From: Rhodospirillum centenum SW
GTDB lineage: Bacteria; Pseudomonadota; Alphaproteobacteria; Azospirillales; Azospirillaceae
Direction of reading: 5' to 3'
Assembly (NCBI RefSeq): GCF_000016185.1
Contig: NC_011420.2
Span: 516,501 to 580,500 of the forward strand
Length of the DNA stretch: 64,000 bases
Position 1 is the stretch's first letter, and each line of letters opens with the position of its first letter. Made by a program: the position numbers and the translations under genes. This document shows, in pieces, positions 38,737 through 46,989 of this stretch. Below the pieces are notes generated by a model. It was given only the letters and a program-made list of their open reading frames with translations, was not told the DNA's origin and did not search any database.

Positions 38737-40008
38737 TCACTTCTTCGGTTGCGGCGCCGGCTGCTGGGGAGCGGCTTGGCCCTGCTGGGCCGGCGGCTCC
38801 TTCGCGGCGGCTTCCTTGAGTGCCTTCAGGATGCCGGCCGAAGCGGTCTCGGCCGTGGCCCGCTCGCTCTCCATCGCCTCGTGCGAGAAGACGCCCAGGG
38901 TGCGCTGGGCCGACAGGTACATGACCAGGGAGACGAAGACCTTGCCCTCCTTCATCTCGCACAGGGCCGAGCCGGTGCGGAAGGTGACCTGCTTCACCGT
39001 CTCCACCGTGCCCAGGGTCGGGGTGAAGGTGCCCTGGCAGGTCTTGGCCAGGCTGTCCACGTAGGTCTGGCTGATCTTGGCGAGGTCGCCCGCTTCTTCC
39101 CGGATCGGGAAGTTGCGGATGGCGCCCAGCACCTTCTGGCCGATCTGCCAGGCGAAGTCGCCCGGGCGCTGCTCCGGCGGCATCTTGTCCACCGGAAGGG
39201 CGCGCGCGTCCTTCAGGCCGGCATCCAGCAGCAGCTTGGCGAGCTGCGGCGGCATCGCCGGCGGCGGCGGCGGGAGCTTGAGCGTGCCGGCGGCGGCCTG
39301 GTCCACGCAGGCGGACAGGTCGCTGAGCGCCTTCGAGGTGCCCTTGAGCTGGAACGCCACGCCCTGACCGGGCAGCATCACGGTCAGCACGTTGCCGGTA
39401 CCGATCCCGCGCGCGATCTCTTCTTCCTGGCCGGTGTTCAGGGCGACCAGCTCGGGCGCGACGACGGCCCCGTTGATCTCCTTGTCCAGCTTGGAGTCGA
39501 TCTTGATCTGTGCCTTGAAGCGGGCGCCGGGGGGCATCTGGGCCCCGGGCGCGCCGATCATCAGGTTGGTCTTCTTGTTCGGACCCTGAAGCATGATCAG
39601 GATCAGATTGTTGTCGAACCGGTTCTCCGCGGCGCACAGCTTGAAGCTGCCGTCGGAATAGACGTCCGGCGCGATGTCCCAGGTGCCCTGCGGCACGCCG
39701 GTCTTCTCCGGCGGCTTGGACGGGGCGCGCTGGGCCTGGGCCTGCGGCGCCGGGCGCGGCTGCTGCTGCGGCTGTGCGGCCGGGCGCGGCTGCTGGGCCG
39801 CGGGGGCCTGCTGCGGGCGCTGCGTGATCGTTCCCGCGGCGGTCGAGCCCGAGGGCGTCGACTGCACCGTGCCCGGCAGGATCAACCCGCCGCCGGAGCC
39901 CGGCTGCTCGGTCTGCGGGGTGGACTGGGCGGCGGCGCTGGCGGCCACGGTGAGCGCGGCGCCGGCCAGGAGCAGGCGCGCGAGCTTCAGCGAAACATGA
40001 GGAACCAC
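38737..40008 (-). CDS. Exported protein with Pro/Gln-rich linker, unknown function
   Basis: 423 residues. The N-terminal signal LARLLLAGAALTVAASAAAQ is followed by a Pro/Gln/Ala linker (about 55-110). Next comes a folded region (GTWDIAPDVYSDGSFKLCAAENRFDNNLILIML), then CVDQAAAG, CQGTFTPTL and LCEMKEG, i.e. several cysteines that could pair in the periplasm. The C-terminus is again Gln/Pro/Ala-rich. The start is GTG 40008, the only codon giving a plausible signal peptide; the reading to 40320 has none. No family recognised. Confidence 0.65.
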   Translation of the reverse strand: MVPHVSLKLARLLLAGAALTVAASAAAQSTPQTEQPGSGGGLILPGTVQSTPSGSTAAGTITQRPQQAPAAQQPRPAAQPQQQPRPAPQAQAQRAPSKPPEKTGVPQGTWDIAPDVYSDGSFKLCAAENRFDNNLILIMLQGPNKKTNLMIGAPGAQMPPGARFKAQIKIDSKLDKEINGAVVAPELVALNTGQEEEIARGIGTGNVLTVMLPGQGVAFQLKGTSKALSDLSACVDQAAAGTLKLPPPPPAMPPQLAKLLLDAGLKDARALPVDKMPPEQRPGDFAWQIGQKVLGAIRNFPIREEAGDLAKISQTYVDSLAKTCQGTFTPTLGTVETVKQVTFRTGSALCEMKEGKVFVSLVMYLSAQRTLGVFSHEAMESERATAETASAGILKALKEAAAKEPPAQQGQAAPQQPAPQPKK

Positions 40009-40629
40009 GGAAGAAGGACCCTTCTCGACACTGGCGCGAGGGACCCTAGGGCAGGCCCAACCTGCACGCAAGGGGCCTGCACGCGGAACCGGCATGCCGG
40101 CACGGGCATTCCGGCGAATGCCACGCCGCCGTCGTTCCGGTGCCACACCATCGCCGCATTTCCCCGCTGCCGGGCGCCCCTGCAGGCAGGCTGCCGTCTC
40201 CTCCAGGCGGCTCTCCCCGCCGGTCCGCCCCAGGCCGCCCCAGGCCGCCCCAGGCCACACCGGGACACGGGCCGCGACGCGCCCGGGACTCGGGCCGACC
40301 GGCTCCTTCCGGGGAGGCATCGTTGCCGTTGCGCATCGATCACCGTCTCCCGCCGGTTTCCGGCCGGTGCGGCGGTGTGGTCTTCACGAGGTCTTAACAG
40401 ACCGCCGTCAATACTGATTGCGGACAGGGCTCCGTTGCCATCCTGCCCGACCTGCCCCCTCCGGAGCCGGCGCATAAGGGGCCGTCGGCCGACCGGGTTC
40501 GGCTGCAGGGCGGAATTGATGAAAATTGCGCACAATTCGCGTCCTGATTTCCATCGAACCGGAATAATTACGGCTGGAAAGCATCTTTATTCCGGGGTAG
40601 AACGTCCGTACAGCATTCGGAGGGGGCGG
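40009..40629. other. 620 bp divergent intergenic region
   Basis: Lies between two divergent genes for exported proteins. It contains a 10 bp repeat CCGCCCCAGG three times (40225-40254). A lower-GC stretch at 40510-40612 carries the palindrome AATTG-CGCA-CAATT (40524-40537) and probably the promoter of the 40630 gene. No gene seen. Confidence 0.45.
40225..40254. repeat. Tandem repeat 3 x 10 bp
   Basis: CCGCCCCAGG three times in tandem, followed by a degenerate fourth unit. Confidence 0.85.
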
Positions 40630-41175
40630 ATGCGTCTGGTCGCTGTTCTGGCTTTCACGCTGTTTCTCTCGGCGCCCATGCTGGCGGATGAGACGCTGGC
40701 GCCGGAGGAGGTCGGGCGGTTCATCGCCGCGGCGGAACAGATCGCTGCAGCGGAACAGATCGCCGCGGCGGAACAGGTCGCCGCGCCGGGCCCCGCCGGT
40801 CCCGCGGCTCCCCAAGCCCACCCCTTTTCCCGTCTTCTGGCGGACACAGCGGTGATCGAACCGATCATCGCCCGGCACGGTTTCAGCGAACGCCGCTGGC
40901 GGTCGGTGGGCAACCGCGTGCTGGCCGCACACCGGGCGGAGCAGATCCTGCGTCCCATGGCGGCGGCGGCTGCCGCGCCCGTGCGCAAGCGGCCCGACAC
41001 CCCTTACGACGCCCGCGTGATGCAGGCCTCGGCCACTGCCGCGGATCAGGTGGCTCTGCGCAGCGTGGCGCGCGAGATGCGCAACGATCTGGCCGCCTTC
41101 GCCCGCGATACGGAGGCCGACCGCAAGGCCATCGCCCCGTTCCGGGACCGGCTGGATGCCCTGATCCCGCGCTGA
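40630..41175 (+). CDS. Small exported helical protein, unknown function
   Basis: 181 residues. The signal peptide is at 1-19 (VAVLAFTLFLSAPMLADE). An EQIAAA repeat (three 18 bp units at 40733-40786) precedes a helical domain (FSRLLADTAVIEPIIARHGFSERRWRSVGNRVLAAH). ATG 40630 has GGAGGGGG 3-4 nt upstream. No family recognised. Coding GC is like its neighbours; only the leader is AT-rich. Confidence 0.65.
   Translation: MRLVAVLAFTLFLSAPMLADETLAPEEVGRFIAAAEQIAAAEQIAAAEQVAAPGPAGPAAPQAHPFSRLLADTAVIEPIIARHGFSERRWRSVGNRVLAAHRAEQILRPMAAAAAAPVRKRPDTPYDARVMQASATAADQVALRSVAREMRNDLAAFARDTEADRKAIAPFRDRLDALIPR
40733..40786 (+). repeat. In-frame tandem repeat 3 x 18 bp
   Basis: Unit CGGAACAGATCGCYGCRG, encoding EQIAAA twice and EQVAA once in the exported protein. 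Confidence 0.9.
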
Positions 41176-41229
41176 CCTGATCCCGCCCAGCCCTGCCCGG
41201 GCCGGGGCGGGTCCCGGTGTCGCGCCGTG

Positions 41230-42381
41230 CTACGCCGGGACGTGCTCCAGCGCCTGTTCCAGATCGGCGATCAGGTCGTCGGCATGTTCGATGCCGCAGG
41301 ACAGGCGCAGCAGATCCTGGGGGCAGGGGCTGTCCGGCCCCTCGATGGAGCCGCGGTGCTCCACCAGGCTTTCCACCCCGCCCAGCGAGGTGGCCCGGGT
41401 CCAGATGCGCAGGGCCGCCGATGCGGCCACCGCCCCCGCCGCCCCGCCCTTCACCCGCACCGACAGCATGCCGCCGAAGCCGCCGCGCATCTGGCGCGCG
41501 GCCACCGCGTGGCCGGGATGCGTCGGCAGGCCGGGGTAGAGCACGGCCTCCAGCTTCGGGTGGCCGGCGAAATGCTCCGCCAGCCGCTGCGCCGTGGCGC
41601 AGGCGCGCTCCACCCGCAGGCCCAGCGTCCGCATCCCGCGCAGCAGCAGCCAAGCCTCGAACGGGCCGGGGATGGCGCCCTGGTTGGCGCGGATGGCGGC
41701 GATGCGCTCCCAGAAGCCGTCGGCGCGCGCCGTTGCCAGGGCACCGCCCAGCACGTCGCTGTGGCCGTTCAGGTACTTGGTCGCCGAATGCATGACGATG
41801 TCGGCGCCGTGCTCGACCGGCCGGGTCAGCAAGGGCGTCGGCACCGTGTTGTCCACGGCCAGCCGCGCCCCGGCCCGGTGGGCGATCTCGGCACAGGCGG
41901 CGAGGTCCGTCACCTCCCAGGTCGGGTTGGCCGGGGTCTCGGCCCAGATCAGCCTGGTCCGGCCCGGCCGCACGGCAGCGGCCACGGCGGCCGGATCGCG
42001 CATGTCCACGAGGTCGAGCCCCAGGCCCCACTGCGCGGCGAAGCCCTTCAGCCAGTTGCGCAGGCCCCAGTACATCACCTGCGGCGCGATCACATGGTCG
42101 CCCGGCTCCAGCGCCTGGAACACGGCCGTGGCCGCCGACATGCCGGAGGAGAACAGCAGCGCCTGGGCCGCGCCCTCCAGCGTCGCCAGCAGCGTTTCCG
42201 CTCCGTCGAAGGTGGGGTTGAAGGGCCGGGCGTAGCTGTGCCCGCCGGGATAGGACAGGTCGCCCGCGCGCAGGAAGGTGGTGGCGGGATGCACCGCCGG
42301 GACGACGCCGTGCGTCGCCGGGTCGTGCGCGCCCTGTGCCCGGGCCAGCAGCGTGTCGGGATGGGTCGGGTCGGGGCGCAT
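41230..42381 (-). CDS. Cys/Met-metabolism PLP enzyme (cystathionine beta-lyase-like)
   Basis: 383 residues of the trans-sulfuration family. Blocks: HSYARPFNPTFDGAE near 48, SSGMSAATAVFQAL near 78, QVMYWGLRNWL near 100, the PLP-Asp in LAVDNTVPTPLL near 175 and the Schiff-base Lys in HSATKYLNGHSDV near 200. Reaction is probably C-S lyase or related; substrate cannot be read from sequence. Its start lies 36 bp after the DUF1045 stop, so it is likely co-transcribed with phnM. Confidence 0.88.
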   Translation of the reverse strand: MRPDPTHPDTLLARAQGAHDPATHGVVPAVHPATTFLRAGDLSYPGGHSYARPFNPTFDGAETLLATLEGAAQALLFSSGMSAATAVFQALEPGDHVIAPQVMYWGLRNWLKGFAAQWGLGLDLVDMRDPAAVAAAVRPGRTRLIWAETPANPTWEVTDLAACAEIAHRAGARLAVDNTVPTPLLTRPVEHGADIVMHSATKYLNGHSDVLGGALATARADGFWERIAAIRANQGAIPGPFEAWLLLRGMRTLGLRVERACATAQRLAEHFAGHPKLEAVLYPGLPTHPGHAVAARQMRGGFGGMLSVRVKGGAAGAVAASAALRIWTRATSLGGVESLVEHRGSIEGPDSPCPQDLLRLSCGIEHADDLIADLEQALEHVPA

Positions 42382-42417
42382 GGCGGTCTCGCGGATGCCG
42401 GAAGGACGGCGTCCGGT

Positions 42418-43143
42418 TTAGCGCGCCGCCCGCCCCGCTGCCAGCGGGAAGCGTTCCACCAGCCGGAACGGCTCCCCCCGCCGCTCCTGCCGGAACAGGG
42501 CGAGGTCGCGCACCGGCAGCGGCAGCCGGCGCAGCGGGGCGAAGACCGCCTCCAGCGCCGTGTCCACGGCTGCGGCTGCATCCGGGGGCACGGGGTCGGT
42601 CAGGGTCATGTGGAAGCGGAACTCCCCCAGCACGTAGGGATAGCCCCAGCGCTCCAGCATCGCCTGCTGCCCCGGTGTCAGCCCCGCGGCCAGCCGGCGC
42701 GCCAGCTCTGCCGGCGTCGGCGGGGCGCGGAACCCGTCCAGCCCGCGCACGCAGGCGGCGGCGAGCCGGTCCAGGTCCAGGCAGTCCGCGGCCGGAACCA
42801 GGGCGCGGAAATCGCCCAGCCGGGCCGGGCGCAGCGGCGGCGCGTCGAACGGCGCCAGCCCGGCCGCAAGCTCCGCCACGGCGGCGCGCAGGTCCGTCTC
42901 CGTCCGGCCCGCGGCCAGGGCGAAGGGGGGCTTCAGGGTAGCGTGGAAACCGTAGCCGGCCGCGGTCGCGGTCAGCCGGGCCAGGTCCGCGGCCGGAATC
43001 CCGGTGTCGGGCCGGGGCGGCGTCTCCCCCGTTTCCGGGTCGCGGCCCAGCCAGGCCGTACCCAGGCGCCAGTGCGGACCGTCGTGCGGCGGCGCGTAGT
43101 AGACGGCCCAGCGGCCGGTGTCCTCCGTGCTGCCGGCGCTCAC
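42418..43143 (-). CDS. DUF1045 2H-phosphoesterase-like protein of phosphonate operons
   Basis: 241 residues. Two HxT motifs, YGFHATLKPPF near 63 and FRFHMTLTDPV near 177, define the 2H phosphoesterase superfamily; the whole matches DUF1045, usually found beside C-P lyase genes. It may hydrolyse cyclic phosphodiester intermediates like PhnP, but this is inferred. The stop of phnM and its ATG overlap (43140-43143). Confidence 0.88.
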   Translation of the reverse strand: MSAGSTEDTGRWAVYYAPPHDGPHWRLGTAWLGRDPETGETPPRPDTGIPAADLARLTATAAGYGFHATLKPPFALAAGRTETDLRAAVAELAAGLAPFDAPPLRPARLGDFRALVPAADCLDLDRLAAACVRGLDGFRAPPTPAELARRLAAGLTPGQQAMLERWGYPYVLGEFRFHMTLTDPVPPDAAAAVDTALEAVFAPLRRLPLPVRDLALFRQERRGEPFRLVERFPLAAGRAAR

Positions 43144-44264
43144 AGCACGCGCCGTCCGCCGCGCCAGACGCGCCGGACCACCGGCCCGTGGTCCGTCTCG
43201 CGCACCTGCACCAGATCGGCCCGCAGGCCGGGGGCGATCTCGCCGCGGTCGTCCAGGCCCAGCGCCCGCGCCGGCGTCCGGCTGACCATGGCGACGGCCG
43301 CCGGCAGGGCGATGACCCTGTCCCCGGACAACCGGAAGACGGCCTGCATCAGGCTGGCGGGCATGTAGTCGGACGACAGCATGTCCAGCAGCCCGGCCCG
43401 TGCCAGTTCCAGGGCCGACACGTTGCCCGAGTGCGACTGGCCGCGGACGACGTTCGGCGCGCCCAGCACGGTCAGCATCCCGTGCTCCCGCGCCGCCGCG
43501 GCGGCGGCGGCCGTCGTCGGGAATTCGGAGATGACGAAGCCCAGGGCCTTCGCCTCCGCCACATGCTCCGGAGTCTCGTCGTCATGGCTAGCGACGGGGA
43601 TGCCGCGGGCGCGGCAGGCGTCCGCCAGCAGGGCGCGGTGGCGGGCGGCGTGGCGCGCCTGCCGCTCTCGGCTCTGGTCGATGGCCGCGTCCACCTCTGC
43701 CGCCGAAGCGCCGAACGCTTCCTGGTAGCGGCGGAACTTCGTCAGGTCCGTGAACTGGCGCTGACCCGGCGTGTGGTCCATGACGGAGACCAGCCGCACC
43801 GACGGGTCGCCGGCATGCGCCTCGAACAAAGCGGGCAGGTCGGGGTCCGTCACCTCGCAGCGGAGATGCAGCAGATGCTCCGCGCGCAGGTGCCCCGCCT
43901 CCCGTGCGGCGGCAAGGCCGGGGATGGCGGCCGCGGCGATGCCGGCCCAGTCGCGGCCCGGCCCGGCACCGATGCAGAGCGCGTCCAGCACCGTCGTGAT
44001 GCCCGCCGCGGCCACCTGCGCGTCGTGCGCCAGCACGGCGGAGAAGGCGGGCCAGACGACGCCGGGGCGCGGCGTCAGATGCTTTTCCAGATTGTCGGTG
44101 TGGATCTCCACCAGCCCCGGCAGCAGCAGGTCGCCCTCAAGGTCGAGCGCGCCGGGCGGGGGGCGGCGATCGCCGTCGATCGCGGCGATGGTTCCGCCGG
44201 CCACGGCAACGCTGCCGGGGACGACGGCATCGGCCAGCACGAGGCGGGCATTGCCCAGGATCAT
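43140..44264 (-). CDS. phnM: PhnM, ribose 1-methylphosphonate 5-triphosphate diphosphatase
   Basis: Amidohydrolase-superfamily diphosphatase of the C-P lyase pathway. 374 residues, close to the usual ~378. Metal-binding blocks: VEIHTDNLEKHLTPRPGV near 50, SVMDHTPGQRQF near 160, VASHDDETPEHV near 222. ATG 44264 gives the family start (MILGNARLVL). The frame upstream to 44432 is Arg-rich and rejected. Other phn genes (GHIJKL) are absent from the window, so this pair is separated from C-P lyase unless the rest lies elsewhere. Confidence 0.92.
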   Translation of the reverse strand: MILGNARLVLADAVVPGSVAVAGGTIAAIDGDRRPPPGALDLEGDLLLPGLVEIHTDNLEKHLTPRPGVVWPAFSAVLAHDAQVAAAGITTVLDALCIGAGPGRDWAGIAAAAIPGLAAAREAGHLRAEHLLHLRCEVTDPDLPALFEAHAGDPSVRLVSVMDHTPGQRQFTDLTKFRRYQEAFGASAAEVDAAIDQSRERQARHAARHRALLADACRARGIPVASHDDETPEHVAEAKALGFVISEFPTTAAAAAAAREHGMLTVLGAPNVVRGQSHSGNVSALELARAGLLDMLSSDYMPASLMQAVFRLSGDRVIALPAAVAMVSRTPARALGLDDRGEIAPGLRADLVQVRETDHGPVVRRVWRGGRRVL

Positions 44265-44694
44265 CGTATCGGAGACTGGATCGGACAAGACGGGTCGGGG
44301 ATCGTGCCGGAAGGGAACCGCGCGGAAGCGCGGGTGCGCACCATACGCCCTTCCCGTCCGCTCCGCGACCCCGGCCGAACGGCGTAGTGCGTGCAACCGG
44401 ACGGGTAGGCGCGGGGCAGGGACCGGCATCACGGCCCCACGGCGATGCCCCGCCCGGTCGGGCTACGCCGTGCGGTCGGACGGGATTGAAGAAGAAGAGC
44501 CTCCGGAACCTCGGCAGCCATCTCTCGTTAAGGCCGCGAACAGGTTTCCGGCGGCGATACCCCGTCCCGACAGCCGATCCCGGCATCCAGGCCCCGTTCC
44601 GTCCTGTGGCGAGTCCGCTGCCGGAGACGGGAGCGGCCATCCGGCGGAGGCCGGTCGATGCCGGGCGGGACGGGTCCGCCAAGACGAGGACCCC
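44265..44694. promoter_or_regulatory. Divergent intergenic region phnM / glycan cluster
   Basis: 430 bp, presumably carrying the promoter of the seven-gene glycan operon on plus and of phnM on minus. No confident elements found. Just before 44695 GAGGA gives the ribosome site of the first epimerase. Confidence 0.4.
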
Positions 44695-45810
44695 ATGGCG
44701 AAATCCATCCTGATCACGGGCGGCGCCGGCTTCATCGGCTCGCATCTGGCCGACGGACTGCTGGCCGCGGGCCATCGGGTGCGGGTCCTGGACTCCCTCT
44801 CGCCGCAGGTTCATGCCGACGCGGAGCGGCCCGCCTATCTCGATCCCGGGGTGGAACTGCTGCGCGGCGACGTGCGCGACCCCGGCGCGGTGTCGCGCGC
44901 CCTGACCGGGGTGGATGTCGTCTACCATTTCGCCGCCATGGTCGGCGTCGGCCAGAGCATGTACCAGGTCGCCGACTACACCTCGGTGAACGATCTCGGC
45001 ACCGCCGTGCTGCTCCAGGCCCTGATCGAGCGGCCGGTCGAGCGTCTGGTCGTCGCCTCCTCCATGAGCGTCTACGGCGAGGGGCTGTACCGCTCGCCCG
45101 ACGGCCGCGTCGTGGAAGGGGTGGAGCGGGGCCGCGCCCAGCTATCCCGCGGGGAGTGGGAGCTGCGCGACGCCGACGGCGCGCCGTTGCAGCCGGTGCC
45201 GACGCCGGAGAGCAAGCGCCCCTCGCTCGCGTCGGTCTATGCGCTGGGCAAGTACGTGCAGGAGCGGCAGTGCCTGCTGGTCGGCGCGGCCTACGGCATC
45301 GCCACGGTGGCGCTGCGCTTCTTCAACGTCTACGGCACCCGTCAGGCGCTCTCGAATCCCTATACCGGGGTGCTGGCGATCTTCGCCTCGCGCCTGCTGA
45401 ACGGCAACCGGCCGATGATCTTCGAGGACGGGCGGCAGAAGCGCGACTTCGTGCATGTGCGCGACGTGGCCCGCGCCTGCCGGCTGGTGCTGGAGCGGCC
45501 GGCCGCGGCCGGGGAGGTGCTCAACATCGGCTCCGGTCAGGCCATCGCCATCGACGACCTTGCCGGCCGGCTGGCGGGCATCGTCGGGCGGCCGGACCTC
45601 GTGCCGGAGATCACCGGGCGCTGCCGCGTCGGCGACATCCGCCACTGCTTCGCGGACATCGGCAAGGCCCGGGCGGTGCTGGGCTACGAACCCGGGGTCG
45701 GGCTGGAAGAGGGGCTGACGGAGCTGGCGGACTGGCTGTCCGGGCAGATCGCCGTGGACCGGGTGGAACAGGCGGCGCGCGAGCTGGCCGCCCGGGGGCT
45801 GACGGTATGA
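44695..45810 (+). CDS. NAD-dependent nucleotide-sugar epimerase/dehydratase
   Basis: 371 residues, extended SDR. The Rossmann motif is ITGGAGFIGSH near 7, and the catalytic Tyr-Lys pair is in SVYALGKYVQE near 180. VALRFFNVYGTRQ and DFVHVRDVARAC are typical of UDP-glucose 4-epimerase-like enzymes. The substrate is unknown. An insertion-like stretch (about 125-168) before the YxxxK is longer than usual. First gene of the operon; ATG 44695 has GAGGA 6 nt upstream. Its stop overlaps the next start by 4 bp. Confidence 0.9.
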   Translation: MAKSILITGGAGFIGSHLADGLLAAGHRVRVLDSLSPQVHADAERPAYLDPGVELLRGDVRDPGAVSRALTGVDVVYHFAAMVGVGQSMYQVADYTSVNDLGTAVLLQALIERPVERLVVASSMSVYGEGLYRSPDGRVVEGVERGRAQLSRGEWELRDADGAPLQPVPTPESKRPSLASVYALGKYVQERQCLLVGAAYGIATVALRFFNVYGTRQALSNPYTGVLAIFASRLLNGNRPMIFEDGRQKRDFVHVRDVARACRLVLERPAAAGEVLNIGSGQAIAIDDLAGRLAGIVGRPDLVPEITGRCRVGDIRHCFADIGKARAVLGYEPGVGLEEGLTELADWLSGQIAVDRVEQAARELAARGLTV

Positions 45811-46952
45811 GCTGCCGCGCGGGTGCCGGCCTCTCCGGAACGGACCTGTCGGCGGGGGCGGCGCTGGCGCGGCTGCCCGGTCCCCCCGACCGGCCGGTGC
45901 TCATCACCGGCGGCGCCGGCTTCGTCGGCACCAACCTCGCCGACCGGCTGGCGCGGGAGGGGCGGCGGGTCATCGTGCTGGACGATCTGAGCCGCCCCGG
46001 CGTGGAGCGCAACCTAGCCTGGCTGCGTGCCATGCACGGCGACCGCATCCTCCCCGAGCTGGCGGACATCCGCGACGGCGAGCGGCTGGGCCGTGCCGTC
46101 GCCCGCAGTGCCGCCGTCTTCCACCTTGCCGCCCAGGTGGCGGTGACGACCAGCCTGCGCGACCCCGTCCACGATTTCGAGGTCAATGCCTGCGGCACCC
46201 TGCGCGTTCTGGAGGCGGTGCGGGCGCAGCCTGAGCCGCCGCCGCTGGTTTTCAGCTCCACCAACAAGGTCTACGGCGCTCTGCCGGACCTGGAGCTGGT
46301 GGAGGAGGCGGACCGCTGCCGTCCGGCAGACCCCGGCCATGCCGGCGGCGTGCGCGAGGACAGGCCGCTGGACTTCCACAGCCCCTACGGCTGTTCCAAG
46401 GGGGCGGCGGACCAGTACGTGCTGGACTATGCCCGCAGCTACGGGCTGCCGGCCACGGTCTTCCGCATGAGCTGCATCTACGGCCCGCACCAGTTCGGGA
46501 CGGAGGACCAGGGCTGGGTGGCGCACTTCCTGATCGCCGCGGCGGAAGGACGGACCATCACCCTGTTCGGCACCGGCCGGCAGGTGCGCGACATCCTGCA
46601 TGCGGACGATCTGGTGGACGCCTTCCTGCTGGCGCTCGGCAACCGCGACGCGGTTTCCGGCCGCGCCTTCAACATCGGCGGGGGACCCGCCAACGCCGTC
46701 AGCCTGCGCGAAGTGCTGGAGCAGATCGCCGGGCTGGACGGCCGCCTGCCGGCCGTGGAGTACGGCCCGTGGCGGACCGGCGACCAGCCCTGGTACGTCG
46801 CCGACATCTCCCGCTTCCGGCAGGCCACCGGCTGGACCCCCGGCATCGCGGCTGCCGACGGAATCGCCCGGCTGCACCGCTGGCTGCACGGGGAGCGGCC
46901 GGGGCTGCCGCTGGTCGAGGTGGTGGCCCGGTCCCTGCCGGCCGCCCAGTAG
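45807..46952 (+). CDS. Second nucleotide-sugar epimerase, CDP-paratose 2-epimerase-like
   Basis: 381 residues, extended SDR. About 25 extra N-terminal residues precede the Rossmann motif ITGGAGFVGTN near 34. The catalytic pair is in SPYGCSKGAAD near 195, and VFSSTNKVYG near 150 is a pattern seen in CDP-paratose (tyvelose) 2-epimerases. C-terminal NIGGGPANAVSL and WRTGDQPWYVADISR follow the family. It overlaps the first epimerase, suggesting two consecutive sugar steps. Confidence 0.88.
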   Translation: MSCRAGAGLSGTDLSAGAALARLPGPPDRPVLITGGAGFVGTNLADRLAREGRRVIVLDDLSRPGVERNLAWLRAMHGDRILPELADIRDGERLGRAVARSAAVFHLAAQVAVTTSLRDPVHDFEVNACGTLRVLEAVRAQPEPPPLVFSSTNKVYGALPDLELVEEADRCRPADPGHAGGVREDRPLDFHSPYGCSKGAADQYVLDYARSYGLPATVFRMSCIYGPHQFGTEDQGWVAHFLIAAAEGRTITLFGTGRQVRDILHADDLVDAFLLALGNRDAVSGRAFNIGGGPANAVSLREVLEQIAGLDGRLPAVEYGPWRTGDQPWYVADISRFRQATGWTPGIAAADGIARLHRWLHGERPGLPLVEVVARSLPAAQ

Positions 46953-46989
46953 CACCCGCCCGACATCCGGGCCGACCGGAGGACAGAGA

